DNA of 28,255 nt from the NCBI GenBank assembly GCA_002381225.1, contig DFSS01000016.1, positions 1-28,255 of the forward strand, written 5' to 3'. Position 1 is the stretch's first letter; each line of letters begins with the position of its first letter. The translations under genes were made by a program, and so were the position numbers. This document shows positions 1 through 8,550 of this stretch, piece after piece. The notes under the pieces were generated by a model. The model ran no database searches. It saw only the letters and a program-made list of their open reading frames with translations, and was not told the DNA's origin. The stretch comes from Flavobacteriales bacterium UBA3431. GTDB lineage: Bacteria > Bacteroidota > Bacteroidia > Flavobacteriales > Schleiferiaceae.

Positions 1-1389
1 TCAACTAAAGGCTTCCAATTTTTTAACAAAGGTGGCCGCCAGGGCATCCGCCTCTTCTTGGCTGGGCGCTTCGGTGTAGATCCGAACGATAGGCTCCGTA
101 TTCGACTTGCGCAAATGCACCCACGTGGTTTCAAAGTCAATCTTCACCCCATCAATGGTGGACGGCTCATGTACCGCATATTCCGAAGCCACGGAGGCCA
201 ATAAACCATCCACATCCAAGCTGGCCGAAAGGGCGGCCTTTTCCTTGGCCATGAAGTAATCGGGATAGGAGGCGCGGAGCTCGGAAACCTTCATCTTTTT
301 CTGGGCCAAATGGGTCAAAAAGAGTGCAATACCCACCAATGAATCGCGGCCATAGTGCAATGCTGGATAAATAATCCCCCCATTGCCTTCGCCACCAATA
401 GTAGCGTGTTTGGCCTTCATTTCGGTTACCACATGCACCTCACCCACGGCGCTCGCCGAATAGGTGGAGCCATGACGAGCTGCCACATCGCGCAAGGCAC
501 GCGAAGAGGATAGGTTGCTCACACAATGTCCAGGACGTTTGGCCAGGAGATAGTCGGCCACCGCGACCAAGGTGTATTCCTCGCCGAAGAGTTCGCCATT
601 TTCACTCACGAAAACCAATCGGTCCACATCGGGATCCACGACCACTCCGAGGTCGCATTTTTTCGCAGGCACTAGGGCACAGATATCATCTAAATGCTTG
701 CGAAGAGGTTCTGGGTTATGAGGAAATCGTCCGTGGGGCTCGCAATACAGCAACTCTTGACGGGTTACGCCCAGTGCATCCAGCAGTGCAGGGACCGCAA
801 TGCCGCCGGTCGAATTCACAGCGTCCACGGCTACGCGGAAATTCGCTTGGCGTATCGCTTCGACATCCACATCCTCTAGAACCAAAATGCTCTGAATATG
901 CCGATCGATCGCATCGTGAACGGGGATCACTTCGCCCATTTCATGAACCGGGGCGTACTCAAACCCTCCCGCTTGCACCCGAGCAAGAATTTGGGCCCCA
1001 TCTTCGGCGGATAAAAATTCGCCGCGGGCATTCAGCAACTTCAAGGCATTCCATTCGACCGGGTTATGTGACGCTGTGAGAATGATGCCACCATCGCATC
1101 CCTCCCAGGGCACCATGACCTCCACCGTGGGGGTGGTAGACAGCCCAAGGTCCAACACATCGATGCCCATGGACACCAAGGTGCTTACCACCAAGCTTTG
1201 AATGGCCGGACCGGAAGGGCGCGCATCACGACCAACCGCCACCTTCAACCGGTGGTCTCCAGGGGCGACGGATTGCAGCCATGCCCCGTAAGCGCTGGCA
1301 AAGGCCACGGCGTCTTGGGGGGTCAAATTTTCTCCGGCGATACCGCCGATGGTGCCTCGGATACCCGAAACAGAAGTAATGAGTGGCAT
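1..1389 (-). CDS. glmM: Phosphoglucosamine mutase (alpha-D-phosphohexomutase family)
   Basis: Likely converts glucosamine-6-phosphate to glucosamine-1-phosphate, a cytoplasmic step towards UDP-GlcNAc for peptidoglycan and lipid A. The 462-residue protein has every family landmark: an N-terminal SGIRG motif, the phosphoserine loop TASHNP (Ser107), the metal loop DPDVDR (residues 252-257), a sugar-binding loop GGEGNGG, and the phosphate-binding SNTEP near the C-terminus. GGEGNGG resembles the archaeal-type GlmM/PMM-PGM branch rather than the GEQSGH-like loop of classical bacterial GlmM. That form is what Bacteroidota usually carry, so substrate choice is inferred. The stop codon is the first triplet of the window, so the gene is complete. 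It is transcribed away from the TPR gene at 1537, with a TAnnTTTG box upstream. A second phosphohexomutase of a different subfamily lies at 15795. Confidence 0.85.
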   Translation of the reverse strand: MPLITSVSGIRGTIGGIAGENLTPQDAVAFASAYGAWLQSVAPGDHRLKVAVGRDARPSGPAIQSLVVSTLVSMGIDVLDLGLSTTPTVEVMVPWEGCDGGIILTASHNPVEWNALKLLNARGEFLSAEDGAQILARVQAGGFEYAPVHEMGEVIPVHDAIDRHIQSILVLEDVDVEAIRQANFRVAVDAVNSTGGIAVPALLDALGVTRQELLYCEPHGRFPHNPEPLRKHLDDICALVPAKKCDLGVVVDPDVDRLVFVSENGELFGEEYTLVAVADYLLAKRPGHCVSNLSSSRALRDVAARHGSTYSASAVGEVHVVTEMKAKHATIGGEGNGGIIYPALHYGRDSLVGIALFLTHLAQKKMKVSELRASYPDYFMAKEKAALSASLDVDGLLASVASEYAVHEPSTIDGVKIDFETTWVHLRKSNTEPIVRIYTEAPSQEEADALAATFVKKLEAFS

Positions 1390-1417
1390 ATGGCCTTGTT
1401 TTTGCGTTGCTTTGCAA

Positions 1418-1425
1418 CAAAATTA
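1418..1425 (-). promoter_or_regulatory. Candidate -7 box of glmM promoter
   Basis: On the minus strand TAATTTTG matches the Bacteroidota -7 consensus TAnnTTTG at all six fixed positions. It lies 28 bases before the glmM ATG. Just downstream, 1406-1418 forms a small perfect inverted repeat (GTTGC-TTT-GCAAC) that would sit at or near the 5' end of the mRNA. I see no convincing TTG -33 element at the expected spacing, so the call rests on the -7 box and its position. Confidence 0.4.
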
Positions 1426-1472
1426 GGCGGGAAAAGCTCCCCCACCCGGAATGTTTAAAAACCGGTGGAAAA

Positions 1473-1509
1473 CGCTTGAAAGTCCAAGGAGAAATCCGGG
1501 CTTCAAGCG
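1473..1509. repeat. Perfect 8-bp inverted repeat in the glmM/TPR divergent spacer
   Basis: CGCTTGAA (1473-1480) and TTCAAGCG (1502-1509) are exact inverted copies separated by 21 bases. They lie in the 147-base spacer between the divergent glmM and TPR genes, upstream of the TPR start. The arrangement could be an operator for a dimeric regulator or a weak hairpin in the TPR-operon leader. There is no T-tract, so it is not a terminator. Confidence 0.4.
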
Positions 1510-1536
1510 CGTAGCTTCAACGTAGAAAGGCAGCTC

Positions 1537-2931
1537 ATGCGCGAAGACGAATCTGATTCTCTCATCCAGCGGTTTGAAGACCAAATCCGACTTAACCAGT
1601 CGGGGTTCTTTGACGTGGATGAACTGGAAGAAATTGCCGACTACTACTTGGAGACCGGCCAGCTTCAGCGCGCCCTTTTGGCCATTGACCTCGGGGGGGA
1701 TCTGCACCCCTATGCGACCACCTTTGCGGTCAAGCGTGCCCGCTACCTCGTCGCTTCCCACCAGCTGGATTTGGCCAAAGAAGCCATTCAACATGCCGAA
1801 GAGCTCGCGCCCAACCACCCTGATTTGGAGTGGGTACGCGGACAATGGCTGATGCGCTTGGGCAAGAACAGCGAAGCCATTCAGGCGCTGCGCAAGGCCC
1901 TACAGACGGCGGAGGACCCCTTCCCCATCCAAGGACACCTCGCGAGCCTCTACACGGCGATGGGCCAATTTCACCACGCCGTGAAAGTGCTCAAAGCCAT
2001 GATTCGCGAGGAGCCCAAAGACGACCATCTCCTGTACATGCTGGCTGCCAACTTTGACATGGCGGGCCAAGACGACAAAGCCATTGAGTGGTTCAAAGGC
2101 TACCTAGACCAATACCCCTACAGCGAAACAGGCTGGTACCATCTAGGAGCCGCCTACTTCCGCTTGGATGACTGGGACAAGGCCCTTGATGCCATGGACT
2201 ACGCCTTGGTCATTGACGAGAATTTTACGGCGGCACACTTTGACCGCGGCCGCATTTTAGAAGAACAAGAGAACTACGCTCAGGCATTGATTGCCTTCCA
2301 AAGTGCGATGGACACCGACGACCCCAACGGCTACACTTGGTACCGCATTGGGGTCTGCCAGCAGGCATTGGGTCAGGCGGAGGAGGCCATCGAATCGCTC
2401 AAGCTTGCGACAAAGATGGACGAGGATTTGGACGAAGCCTGGATTGAATTGGCCATCCTTTTCGGCGAAAACGGACGGCTCTTTGAGGCCATTCAGCACG
2501 CCAAAAAAGCCCTATCACTGGATCCCGATAACCCTGACTACTACCTCGTCGCGTACGACCTCTACACGCAGCTCGGCTTGCTCTTGGAAGCGGAGAAAAT
2601 GCTGAAAATGGTCCTGAAGAGTTTGCGCATTGAAGAACCGGCGGGCCTCTTGGAATACGCCAAAAGCCTGCTCGAAATGGACCAAATCGATGCCGCCCAT
2701 TCGGTGCTACGTATGGGCCTCGAGCGCTACCCTGACTCGCCTGAAATGTGGGCCATCTACTGCGGGTTCTTGTATGCGATTCAGGAGATGACTCTAGCGG
2801 CGAACCACCTCAAAGAAGCTTTGTTGCGCTACGGAAGTTCCTTTTCGACGCATCTGTACGCTCATTACCCCAAACTTGCCGAGGACCAACACGTCCGCGA
2901 CGCCATCACCAAGCACCTCCCTCACGCATGA
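1537..2931 (+). CDS. Cytoplasmic tetratricopeptide-repeat protein
   Basis: A 464-residue protein made almost entirely of TPR-type helical pairs. About ten repeats run from residue 25 to the C-terminus, with signatures such as GWYHLGAAYFRLDDWDKAL and AWIELAILFGENGRLFEAI. There is no signal peptide or membrane segment, so it is probably a cytosolic scaffold; the partner is unknown. The ATG follows a GAAAGG at a usable distance and is preceded by the divergent spacer shared with glmM. It is the first gene of a run whose next member, a DUF368 transporter, starts inside its stop codon (ATGA overlap), suggesting translational coupling. The TPR / DUF368 / aroE / DUF349 order is, from memory, recurrent in Flavobacteriales, which hints at an envelope-related role. 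That role is inference. Confidence 0.85.
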   Translation: MREDESDSLIQRFEDQIRLNQSGFFDVDELEEIADYYLETGQLQRALLAIDLGGDLHPYATTFAVKRARYLVASHQLDLAKEAIQHAEELAPNHPDLEWVRGQWLMRLGKNSEAIQALRKALQTAEDPFPIQGHLASLYTAMGQFHHAVKVLKAMIREEPKDDHLLYMLAANFDMAGQDDKAIEWFKGYLDQYPYSETGWYHLGAAYFRLDDWDKALDAMDYALVIDENFTAAHFDRGRILEEQENYAQALIAFQSAMDTDDPNGYTWYRIGVCQQALGQAEEAIESLKLATKMDEDLDEAWIELAILFGENGRLFEAIQHAKKALSLDPDNPDYYLVAYDLYTQLGLLLEAEKMLKMVLKSLRIEEPAGLLEYAKSLLEMDQIDAAHSVLRMGLERYPDSPEMWAIYCGFLYAIQEMTLAANHLKEALLRYGSSFSTHLYAHYPKLAEDQHVRDAITKHLPHA

Positions 2932-3773
2932 CCTTTTTTTGGACCCTATTGAAAGGCCTCGCTATGGGGGCCGCCGATGTCGTACCCGGAGTTTCCGGAG
3001 GCACGGTCGCCTACATCACCGGCATTTACCAACGATTGCTGGACGCGATTTCGGCCGTGGGTCCGACGGTGTGGAAAGCTTTCCGGCAAGGGGGCATTTC
3101 CGGGGCGTGGAAAGCCGTGGATGGGACCTTTCTACTCGCTTTGGGCAGCGGCATTGCGGTGAGCATTCTCAGCTTATCCAAAGCAGTACTCTGGGGCCTT
3201 GACCACTACCCCCCCGTGGTTTGGGGCTTTTTCTTCGGTTTGATTGTGGGATCCCTCCCTTTGATACTCCGGGGCATCCCCAAGAAGCAAGCGACCAAGG
3301 CCTTTCCTTTACTGCTGTTGGGCGTAGGCATTGGATTTGGCCTCTCCATACTCTCTCCCGCGGAGGCGACGTTGAGCTACTCCTACATCTTCCTTTCGGG
3401 GGCCCTCGCCATCTGCGCGATGATCCTTCCAGGCATCAGCGGCAGCTTCATTTTGGTGCTGCTCGGCGCGTATGAAGGTGTGCTCGAAGGCTTGCATGCC
3501 CGGGACTGGGGATTGATTTTGACCTTTATGGCCGGAGCGGGAGTCGGCTTGCTCAGCTTTGCGCGCTTGCTGCGCTGGCTATTTGCCCTATTCCCCACCG
3601 CCATGGTCCTCACGATGGCGGGCTTCATCATTGGATCTCTGGCCAAAATTTGGCCCTTCCAAGCCGCCTATGCCTCCACGGTGTCTCCTCTTTGGACCAT
3701 CACGGCCATGGTCTGTGGCTGGGCGCTGGTGGCCGGACTTAACCGTTGGGCCAAAACTCTTCCTGCCGAGTAA
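2928..3773 (+). CDS. DUF368 membrane protein, PopT-type polyprenyl-phosphate transporter
   Basis: A 281-residue polytopic inner-membrane protein. It carries the two DUF368 signature loops: GAADVVPGVSGG near the N-terminus (PGVSGG at residues 20-25) and a repeat-related PGISGS at 168-173. This is consistent with an internally duplicated transporter fold with re-entrant loops. DUF368 proteins (PopT) were recently shown in other bacteria to return undecaprenyl phosphate across the membrane for reuse in cell-wall synthesis. I infer the same role here. The ATG at 2928 overlaps the upstream TGA; an in-frame ATG further upstream lies deep inside the TPR gene and is unlikely. Its TAA overlaps the aroE ATG (TAATG). 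The divergent glmM is a second peptidoglycan-precursor gene nearby. Confidence 0.85.
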   Translation: MTFFWTLLKGLAMGAADVVPGVSGGTVAYITGIYQRLLDAISAVGPTVWKAFRQGGISGAWKAVDGTFLLALGSGIAVSILSLSKAVLWGLDHYPPVVWGFFFGLIVGSLPLILRGIPKKQATKAFPLLLLGVGIGFGLSILSPAEATLSYSYIFLSGALAICAMILPGISGSFILVLLGAYEGVLEGLHARDWGLILTFMAGAGVGLLSFARLLRWLFALFPTAMVLTMAGFIIGSLAKIWPFQAAYASTVSPLWTITAMVCGWALVAGLNRWAKTLPAE

Positions 3774-4531
3774 TGCATTTTGGGGTTATTGGCGCTCCGA
3801 TTGCGCATTCCCAATCGCCTCAGCTCTTCGCGGAATTTTGGGCCGAGCACCCCTGGCGGGATCGCCTGAGCTACACCAAACAACACGTTGCCCCCGATGC
3901 CTTGGAGGATTTTCTGGGATCGACCTCCTGGGCGGGCTTCAATGTCACCCTGCCCCATAAGCAACGCATTCTCCCCTTTTTGCACGCCCTGACCCCGACG
4001 GCCAAGGCCATGGGAGCCGTGAACACCGTGGTGCGTACCGCGCATGGCTGGATGGGCCATAACACGGATGCGGATGGATTTTGGGGGATGTTGGCGGGCC
4101 GCAGTGACCTGGATGCACTCAAGGCACGCCCTGTTCTCGTTCTGGGCAATGGGGGGTCAGCCCGCGCTGTGGTTCATGCGTTGGCGTCTCGGGGATTTCG
4201 AGGTCAACTCGCCTGCCGCCAAGCACAGGGGGGATTTCCATGGCCCGAAGTCCGCTATTCGGACCTCCCCGCGGCGCCTCAAGGGCTTGTCGTCCAATGC
4301 ACCCCCTTGGGCATGGCCCCACAGGACGAGGACATGCCCCCCCTCCCCGCCTGGGAGCACGGGCAGGTCGCGCTGGCGGTAGACCTCGTATACCAGCCCT
4401 CGGAAACCCTTTTTATGCGGCATATGGCCGAACTAGGTGCCGAAACGGCCTCCGGAGCCGCCATGTTGCGGCATCAGGCAAAAAAAGCCTGGGATTATTG
4501 GGCAGAAGTGCTCAATATTCCCCACATTTGA
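3773..4531 (+). CDS. aroE: Shikimate dehydrogenase
   Basis: NADPH-dependent reduction of 3-dehydroshikimate to shikimate in aromatic amino-acid synthesis, in the cytosol. The 252-residue protein shows the substrate-binding SxS pair (Ser13, Ser15), the catalytic lysine in NVTLPHK (Lys63), Asn84, the NTDADG motif with Asp99, and the nucleotide-binding glycine loop GNGGSA at 125-130. The usual NADP-selective NRTxxR stretch is replaced by ACRQ, and the second domain is short. Both features are common in Bacteroidota AroE, from memory. The start is set by the TAATG overlap with the DUF368 gene; an upstream ATG at 3746 would lie within that gene. Confidence 0.93.
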   Translation: MHFGVIGAPIAHSQSPQLFAEFWAEHPWRDRLSYTKQHVAPDALEDFLGSTSWAGFNVTLPHKQRILPFLHALTPTAKAMGAVNTVVRTAHGWMGHNTDADGFWGMLAGRSDLDALKARPVLVLGNGGSARAVVHALASRGFRGQLACRQAQGGFPWPEVRYSDLPAAPQGLVVQCTPLGMAPQDEDMPPLPAWEHGQVALAVDLVYQPSETLFMRHMAELGAETASGAAMLRHQAKKAWDYWAEVLNIPHI

Positions 4532-4557
4532 GGTTCCAATCCCACAAACCTCCAGCA

Positions 4558-6441
4558 ATGGCTGAGAAAGACTTACTTCCCCTCGAAGGGAATACGAACG
4601 AAGAAGCGGCCAATGAGGCTGTTCAGAGCGCTCAAGAAGCGACCCAAACGCCTGATAACGAGGCGACTCCTGCCGACGCCCCCGAATCGGCTGAGCCCGA
4701 ATTAACGTCGGAAACCCCCGAGTCTGAGTCGGACACCCCTGTGGTGCCCGCCGCAGAAGAGGCCGTGGAGGAAGCGGCTTCAGCCCCCTCTTCCGAGACG
4801 GAATCGGACGAAATCCCGACAGAAACCCCAAGTTCGTCATCCAGCGAGACCGGATCCGAGGACGAATCCGATGACGCCAACGACGAAGAAAAGGAAGAGC
4901 ACGAGGACCATACGGCCGACTACGCCGAAAAGGAAACGGACGAACTCTTGGCCGAAGCCAAGCGCATTCTCAACGAAGTTTCCATCGAGCAGGCCCGCGT
5001 TCCTATGTTGGCCATCAAGGACGTCTTAATGCCCCGCTGGGAAGAAGAACGTGCTGGAGCCTTAGAGCGCTTCATCGAAGAAGGTGGCAACGCCATTGAC
5101 TTTCATTACGAGCAACCTAGCCGGGAAGCCTTCTACCAAACATTCAATGAATTCAAGAAGCGCCGAAGTGCATGGAAGGCCGATTTGGCCAACCAGATGT
5201 CGGTGAATTTGGACCTCAAAAAGGCCTTGCTCGACGAGATCAAAAAGCTCGCCGAGAGCGACGATTTGCCGACGGGACAGACCTACAACGAGTTCAAGCG
5301 CATCAATGACCGCTGGAAGGACGTTGGCCACGTACCCAATGACGAGGCCCGCGACTTGTATGCATCCTACCGCTTCTTTGTCGACCGTTTTTACGACAAT
5401 TTGCGCCTGAGCCAAGAGCTTCGCGATCTGGACTACAAGCACAACAAAGAGATTAAAGAGGGATTGATTGCCGAGATTCAAGCGATTTCGGGCAAGGACT
5501 GGTCCGCCGCCATTGGCAAGGATCTGCAGCGCCTGCATGCCGCTTGGAAAGAGGTAGGGCCTGTCGCCTTGGAAGACAAGGAGACCCTTTGGGATCAGTT
5601 CCGCGAGGCTAGCAATATTCTGCACGAAAAGCGCCGTGCCAAGCAAGATGTGGCCAAGGCCGCCAACGATGCCCGCCTGACCCAAAAAGAGGCCTTGGTG
5701 GCGGAGCTTGAAGCGCTTGCTGCAGAAGGCGCGGGCGAACACGGCAATTGGCAAAAGATGACCGAGAAGGCCAAGAGCCTCCGCGAAGCCATGGCCAAGG
5801 TGGGGCGCACCTTTGGGGGCCCCAGCGACGTGCTGTGGGATCGCTTTAAGAAAGCGGAAAAAGCCTTCTTCAAAGAGCGCAATACGTTCTACAAAGGCCG
5901 TAAAAATGCCATCAAGGAAGCCCTTGAAGCCAAGTACGCCCTGGTCGAACAGGCCGAAGCGATGGCGACGCGTACCGACTGGGCGGAGGCCTCCAAAGAC
6001 CTTAAGCGCTTGCAGGCCGAATGGAAGAAAACGGGTTTTGTACCCCGCAAGGATTCGGACAAGGCCTGGAACAAGTTCCGGGCGGCGTGCAACACGTTCT
6101 TTGACGCGATGCGCAACGAGCAAGGCGAAGCGCGCGCTACGCAGAAAGCCGACCGCCAGAAATACGAGAAGACCATGAATTCGCGCCAGACCGTGGAGCA
6201 AGCCCGCAAGGAGCTCTCCCAACTGGAAAACAACATGGGCTTCTTTACCTATGCGGACCCAAAGAGTCCCATCGTGCAGGATGCCATGAAGAAGGTTGAA
6301 GCCGCGCGCAAGAACCTCGAGAAAGCCGAAGCGGCCCACGACGCCCTGCGCAAAGCGCAGCGCGACGCCGCCAAGCAAGCCGAGGCCGCTGCCGCTGCGG
6401 ATGCTGCTTCTGCCGAAAGCTCGGAGGAGGCCGAGGCATAA
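4558..6441 (+). CDS. DUF349 repeat protein with acidic disordered N-terminus
   Basis: A 627-residue protein of unknown biochemical function. Residues 1 to about 125 are low-complexity and strongly acidic (Glu, Asp, Ser, Pro, Thr), likely disordered. Residues from about 160 to 530 hold four helical DUF349 units, recognisable by W-K-x-(V/T)-G-x-V cores (RWKDVGHVP, AWKEVGPVA, AMAKVGRTF, EWKKTGFVP), each followed by an aromatic helix such as LWDRFKKAEKAFF. The C-terminal 90 residues are Ala/Lys/Glu coiled coil. There is no signal peptide. The ATG at 4558 lies 26 bases after aroE; an in-frame upstream ATG falls inside aroE and gives an implausible sequence. It ends three bases before uvrB, so the two are probably cotranscribed. 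Confidence 0.85.
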   Translation: MAEKDLLPLEGNTNEEAANEAVQSAQEATQTPDNEATPADAPESAEPELTSETPESESDTPVVPAAEEAVEEAASAPSSETESDEIPTETPSSSSSETGSEDESDDANDEEKEEHEDHTADYAEKETDELLAEAKRILNEVSIEQARVPMLAIKDVLMPRWEEERAGALERFIEEGGNAIDFHYEQPSREAFYQTFNEFKKRRSAWKADLANQMSVNLDLKKALLDEIKKLAESDDLPTGQTYNEFKRINDRWKDVGHVPNDEARDLYASYRFFVDRFYDNLRLSQELRDLDYKHNKEIKEGLIAEIQAISGKDWSAAIGKDLQRLHAAWKEVGPVALEDKETLWDQFREASNILHEKRRAKQDVAKAANDARLTQKEALVAELEALAAEGAGEHGNWQKMTEKAKSLREAMAKVGRTFGGPSDVLWDRFKKAEKAFFKERNTFYKGRKNAIKEALEAKYALVEQAEAMATRTDWAEASKDLKRLQAEWKKTGFVPRKDSDKAWNKFRAACNTFFDAMRNEQGEARATQKADRQKYEKTMNSRQTVEQARKELSQLENNMGFFTYADPKSPIVQDAMKKVEAARKNLEKAEAAHDALRKAQRDAAKQAEAAAAADAASAESSEEAEA

Positions 6442-6444
6442 GCC

Positions 6445-8427
6445 ATGGACTTCCGGCTCGAGAGCCCCTTTCGCCCCACGGGAGACCAGCCCGCGGCCAT
6501 CGAGTCCCTCGCACGCGGGGTGCTGGAGGGCGAGCGTCAGCAGGCCCTGTTAGGCGTAACAGGATCCGGCAAGACCTTCACGGTCGCCAACGTCATTGAA
6601 CGCGTACAGCGCCCCACCTTGGTTCTCAGCCACAACAAAACGTTGGCCGCGCAGCTCTACCAAGAGTTCAAGTCCTTCTTCCCCGACAACGCGGTGGAGT
6701 ATTTCGTCTCGTACTACGACTACTACCAGCCCGAGGCCTACATCCCCACCACGGGGACCTACATTGAGAAAGACCTGCAGATCAACGACGAGATTGAGAA
6801 ATTGCGGTTGAGCACCACCTCTTCCCTCCTTAGTGGCCGCCGGGATGTCTTGGTGGTGGCTTCGGTCTCCTGCCTCTATGGCATGGGCAATCCGGAGGCC
6901 TTCAATAGCCAGGTGGTCCACATTCAAACCCGTCAACGCATCGCCCGCCAGAAGTTGCTCCATCAGCTTGTCCAAGCGCTCTATGCGCGCACCACTGGGG
7001 AGTTCAAACGCGGCAACTTCCGCGTCAAAGGCGACACCGTAGACCTCTTTCCAGCCTATGGGGACCTGTTTTACCGCATTCTTTTTTGGGATGACGAGAT
7101 CGAACGCATCGAGGTGTGGGATCCCGTAGCCATGGAGCGCCAAGGCACTCTGCAGGAATTGCGCGTCTTCCCCGCCAACCTCTTTGTCACCACGCCGGAT
7201 CAGCTCAACCGGGCCATCAAGCACATCGAGTTGGACTTGGGTGAGCAGGTTCAGCACTTCTACAACACGGACCGGCCGCTGGAGGGCAAGCGCCTGCAAG
7301 AGCGTACCACCTTTGATTTGGAGATGATACGCGAGCTGGGCTACTGCTCGGGCATCGAAAACTATTCGCGCTACCTCGACGGCCGTGAGCCGGGTACGCG
7401 CCCCTTCTGCTTGTTGGACTATTTTTCGGACGACTTTCTCCTGATCGTGGATGAAAGCCACGTAACCCTTCCCCAGGTGCGCGCCATGTACGGCGGAGAC
7501 CGGTCGCGCAAGGAAAATCTGGTAGAGTTTGGTTTTCGCCTACCGGCTGCGTTGGACAACCGGCCCTTGAAGTTTGAAGAATTTGAGACCCTCCAAAATC
7601 AAGTGATCTACGTTTCGGCCACCCCTGCGGATTACGAGTTGGAGCGGTCCGAAGGCATCGTGGTGGAGCAGTTGATCCGGCCCACCGGCCTCCTCGACCC
7701 CATTATTGAACTGCGTCCCATCGAAAACCAAGTAGACGACCTGATGGAGGAAGTGCAATTGCGGGCCGAAAAGGACGAGCGCGTATTGGTCACCACCCTC
7801 ACGAAGCGTATGGCCGAGGAGCTCACCAAGTACTTTACTCGCTACGGCATTCGCTGCCGCTACATTCACTCGGATGTGGAGACGCTGGACCGTATCCAAA
7901 TCATGGACGACCTCCGCGCTGGCCTCTTTGATGTGCTGATTGGAGTCAACCTCCTGCGGGAGGGCCTGGACTTCCCCGAGGTGAGTCTCGTGGCCATCAT
8001 GGATGCAGACAAGGAGGGCTTTTTACGGTCCGAACGCTCTTTGGTCCAAACCATCGGCCGCGCCGCACGGAACGTCAACGGAAAGGCCATTTTCTACGCG
8101 GACAAGATCACCAATAGCATGGCCCGAACCATGTCCGAAACGGAGCGCCGCCGGGGCGTGCAGAGGGCCTACAACGAGGCGCATGGCATCACCCCACAAG
8201 CCATCGTGAAAGCCCGTTCTACGGCCTTTGCAAACCGCCATGAGGAGAGTGCCCGCCAGGATACCCAGCGCCAAATACTGAAAGAAGCCAAACTCAGCAT
8301 GCTGACTCCAGAACAACGGGAAGACCGTATCAAGGAGACGCGCAAGGCCATGGAGGCCGCCGCGAAAGACCTCGACTTCATCAAGGCCGCGCAACTACGC
8401 GATTTGTTGGTGGAGTTGAAGGGCTGA
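6445..8427 (+). CDS. uvrB: Excinuclease ABC subunit B
   Basis: Damage-verifying helicase-like subunit of the UvrABC nucleotide-excision-repair nuclease. The 660-residue length is typical. Visible landmarks are Walker A GVTGSGKT (37-44), the DNA-clamping beta-hairpin YYDYYQPEAYIPTTGTYIEKD around residues 91-111, the DESH motif, helicase motifs VSATP and TIGRAARN, and the C-terminal UVR motif in roughly the last 40 residues that contacts UvrC. The ATG lies three bases after the DUF349 stop. The pairing with the upstream metabolic and envelope genes is probably incidental. A hairpin at 8485-8510 may end the transcript. Confidence 0.97.
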   Translation: MDFRLESPFRPTGDQPAAIESLARGVLEGERQQALLGVTGSGKTFTVANVIERVQRPTLVLSHNKTLAAQLYQEFKSFFPDNAVEYFVSYYDYYQPEAYIPTTGTYIEKDLQINDEIEKLRLSTTSSLLSGRRDVLVVASVSCLYGMGNPEAFNSQVVHIQTRQRIARQKLLHQLVQALYARTTGEFKRGNFRVKGDTVDLFPAYGDLFYRILFWDDEIERIEVWDPVAMERQGTLQELRVFPANLFVTTPDQLNRAIKHIELDLGEQVQHFYNTDRPLEGKRLQERTTFDLEMIRELGYCSGIENYSRYLDGREPGTRPFCLLDYFSDDFLLIVDESHVTLPQVRAMYGGDRSRKENLVEFGFRLPAALDNRPLKFEEFETLQNQVIYVSATPADYELERSEGIVVEQLIRPTGLLDPIIELRPIENQVDDLMEEVQLRAEKDERVLVTTLTKRMAEELTKYFTRYGIRCRYIHSDVETLDRIQIMDDLRAGLFDVLIGVNLLREGLDFPEVSLVAIMDADKEGFLRSERSLVQTIGRAARNVNGKAIFYADKITNSMARTMSETERRRGVQRAYNEAHGITPQAIVKARSTAFANRHEESARQDTQRQILKEAKLSMLTPEQREDRIKETRKAMEAAAKDLDFIKAAQLRDLLVELKG

Positions 8428-8484
8428 GGAGTGCAACCTGAGTCCGACGCGTCTCACAACCATATATGCACAATAGCCTCAATA

Positions 8485-8510
8485 AATCCGAAAATATTCG
8501 CTTTCGGATT
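8485..8510. terminator. Hairpin between convergent uvrB and SemiSWEET genes
   Basis: A perfect 9-bp stem, AATCCGAAA paired with TTTCGGATT, with an 8-base loop, lies 57 bases after the uvrB stop in a convergent spacer. The stem is AT-rich and the following bases are CTATT, not a true T-tract; on the minus strand TATTGAGG follows. It may be a weak bidirectional terminator or an mRNA 3' stabiliser. The rest of the 167-base spacer holds only the repeat at 8551-8597. Confidence 0.4.
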
Positions 8511-8550
8511 CTATTCAGTGGATTCGACAACCCACACGAGCCGCCATGTG

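Noticed and set aside
1406..1418. GTTGC-TTT-GCAAC hairpin as a terminator
   Set aside because: The stem is only five base pairs, it lies in a divergent promoter region, and no gene ends there.
3773..4531. AroE with ACRQ in place of the NADP-selective NRT motif as evidence of altered cofactor use
   Set aside because: Replacement of this motif is common in Bacteroidota shikimate dehydrogenases as far as I recall, so it is not unusual without an alignment.
4240..4557. N-terminal extension of the DUF349 protein inside aroE
   Set aside because: It overlaps a conserved gene in another frame; the ATG at 4558 starts a natural acidic N-terminus just after aroE.
5062..6378. A 438-codon open frame antisense to the DUF349 gene
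   Set aside because: It mirrors the Lys/Ala/Glu-rich coding strand, has no recognisable domain, and the sense strand encodes clear DUF349 repeats. Long antisense frames are expected at this GC content.
6550..7461. A 303-codon open frame antisense to uvrB
   Set aside because: It lies wholly inside a textbook UvrB gene, and its predicted protein has no motif.
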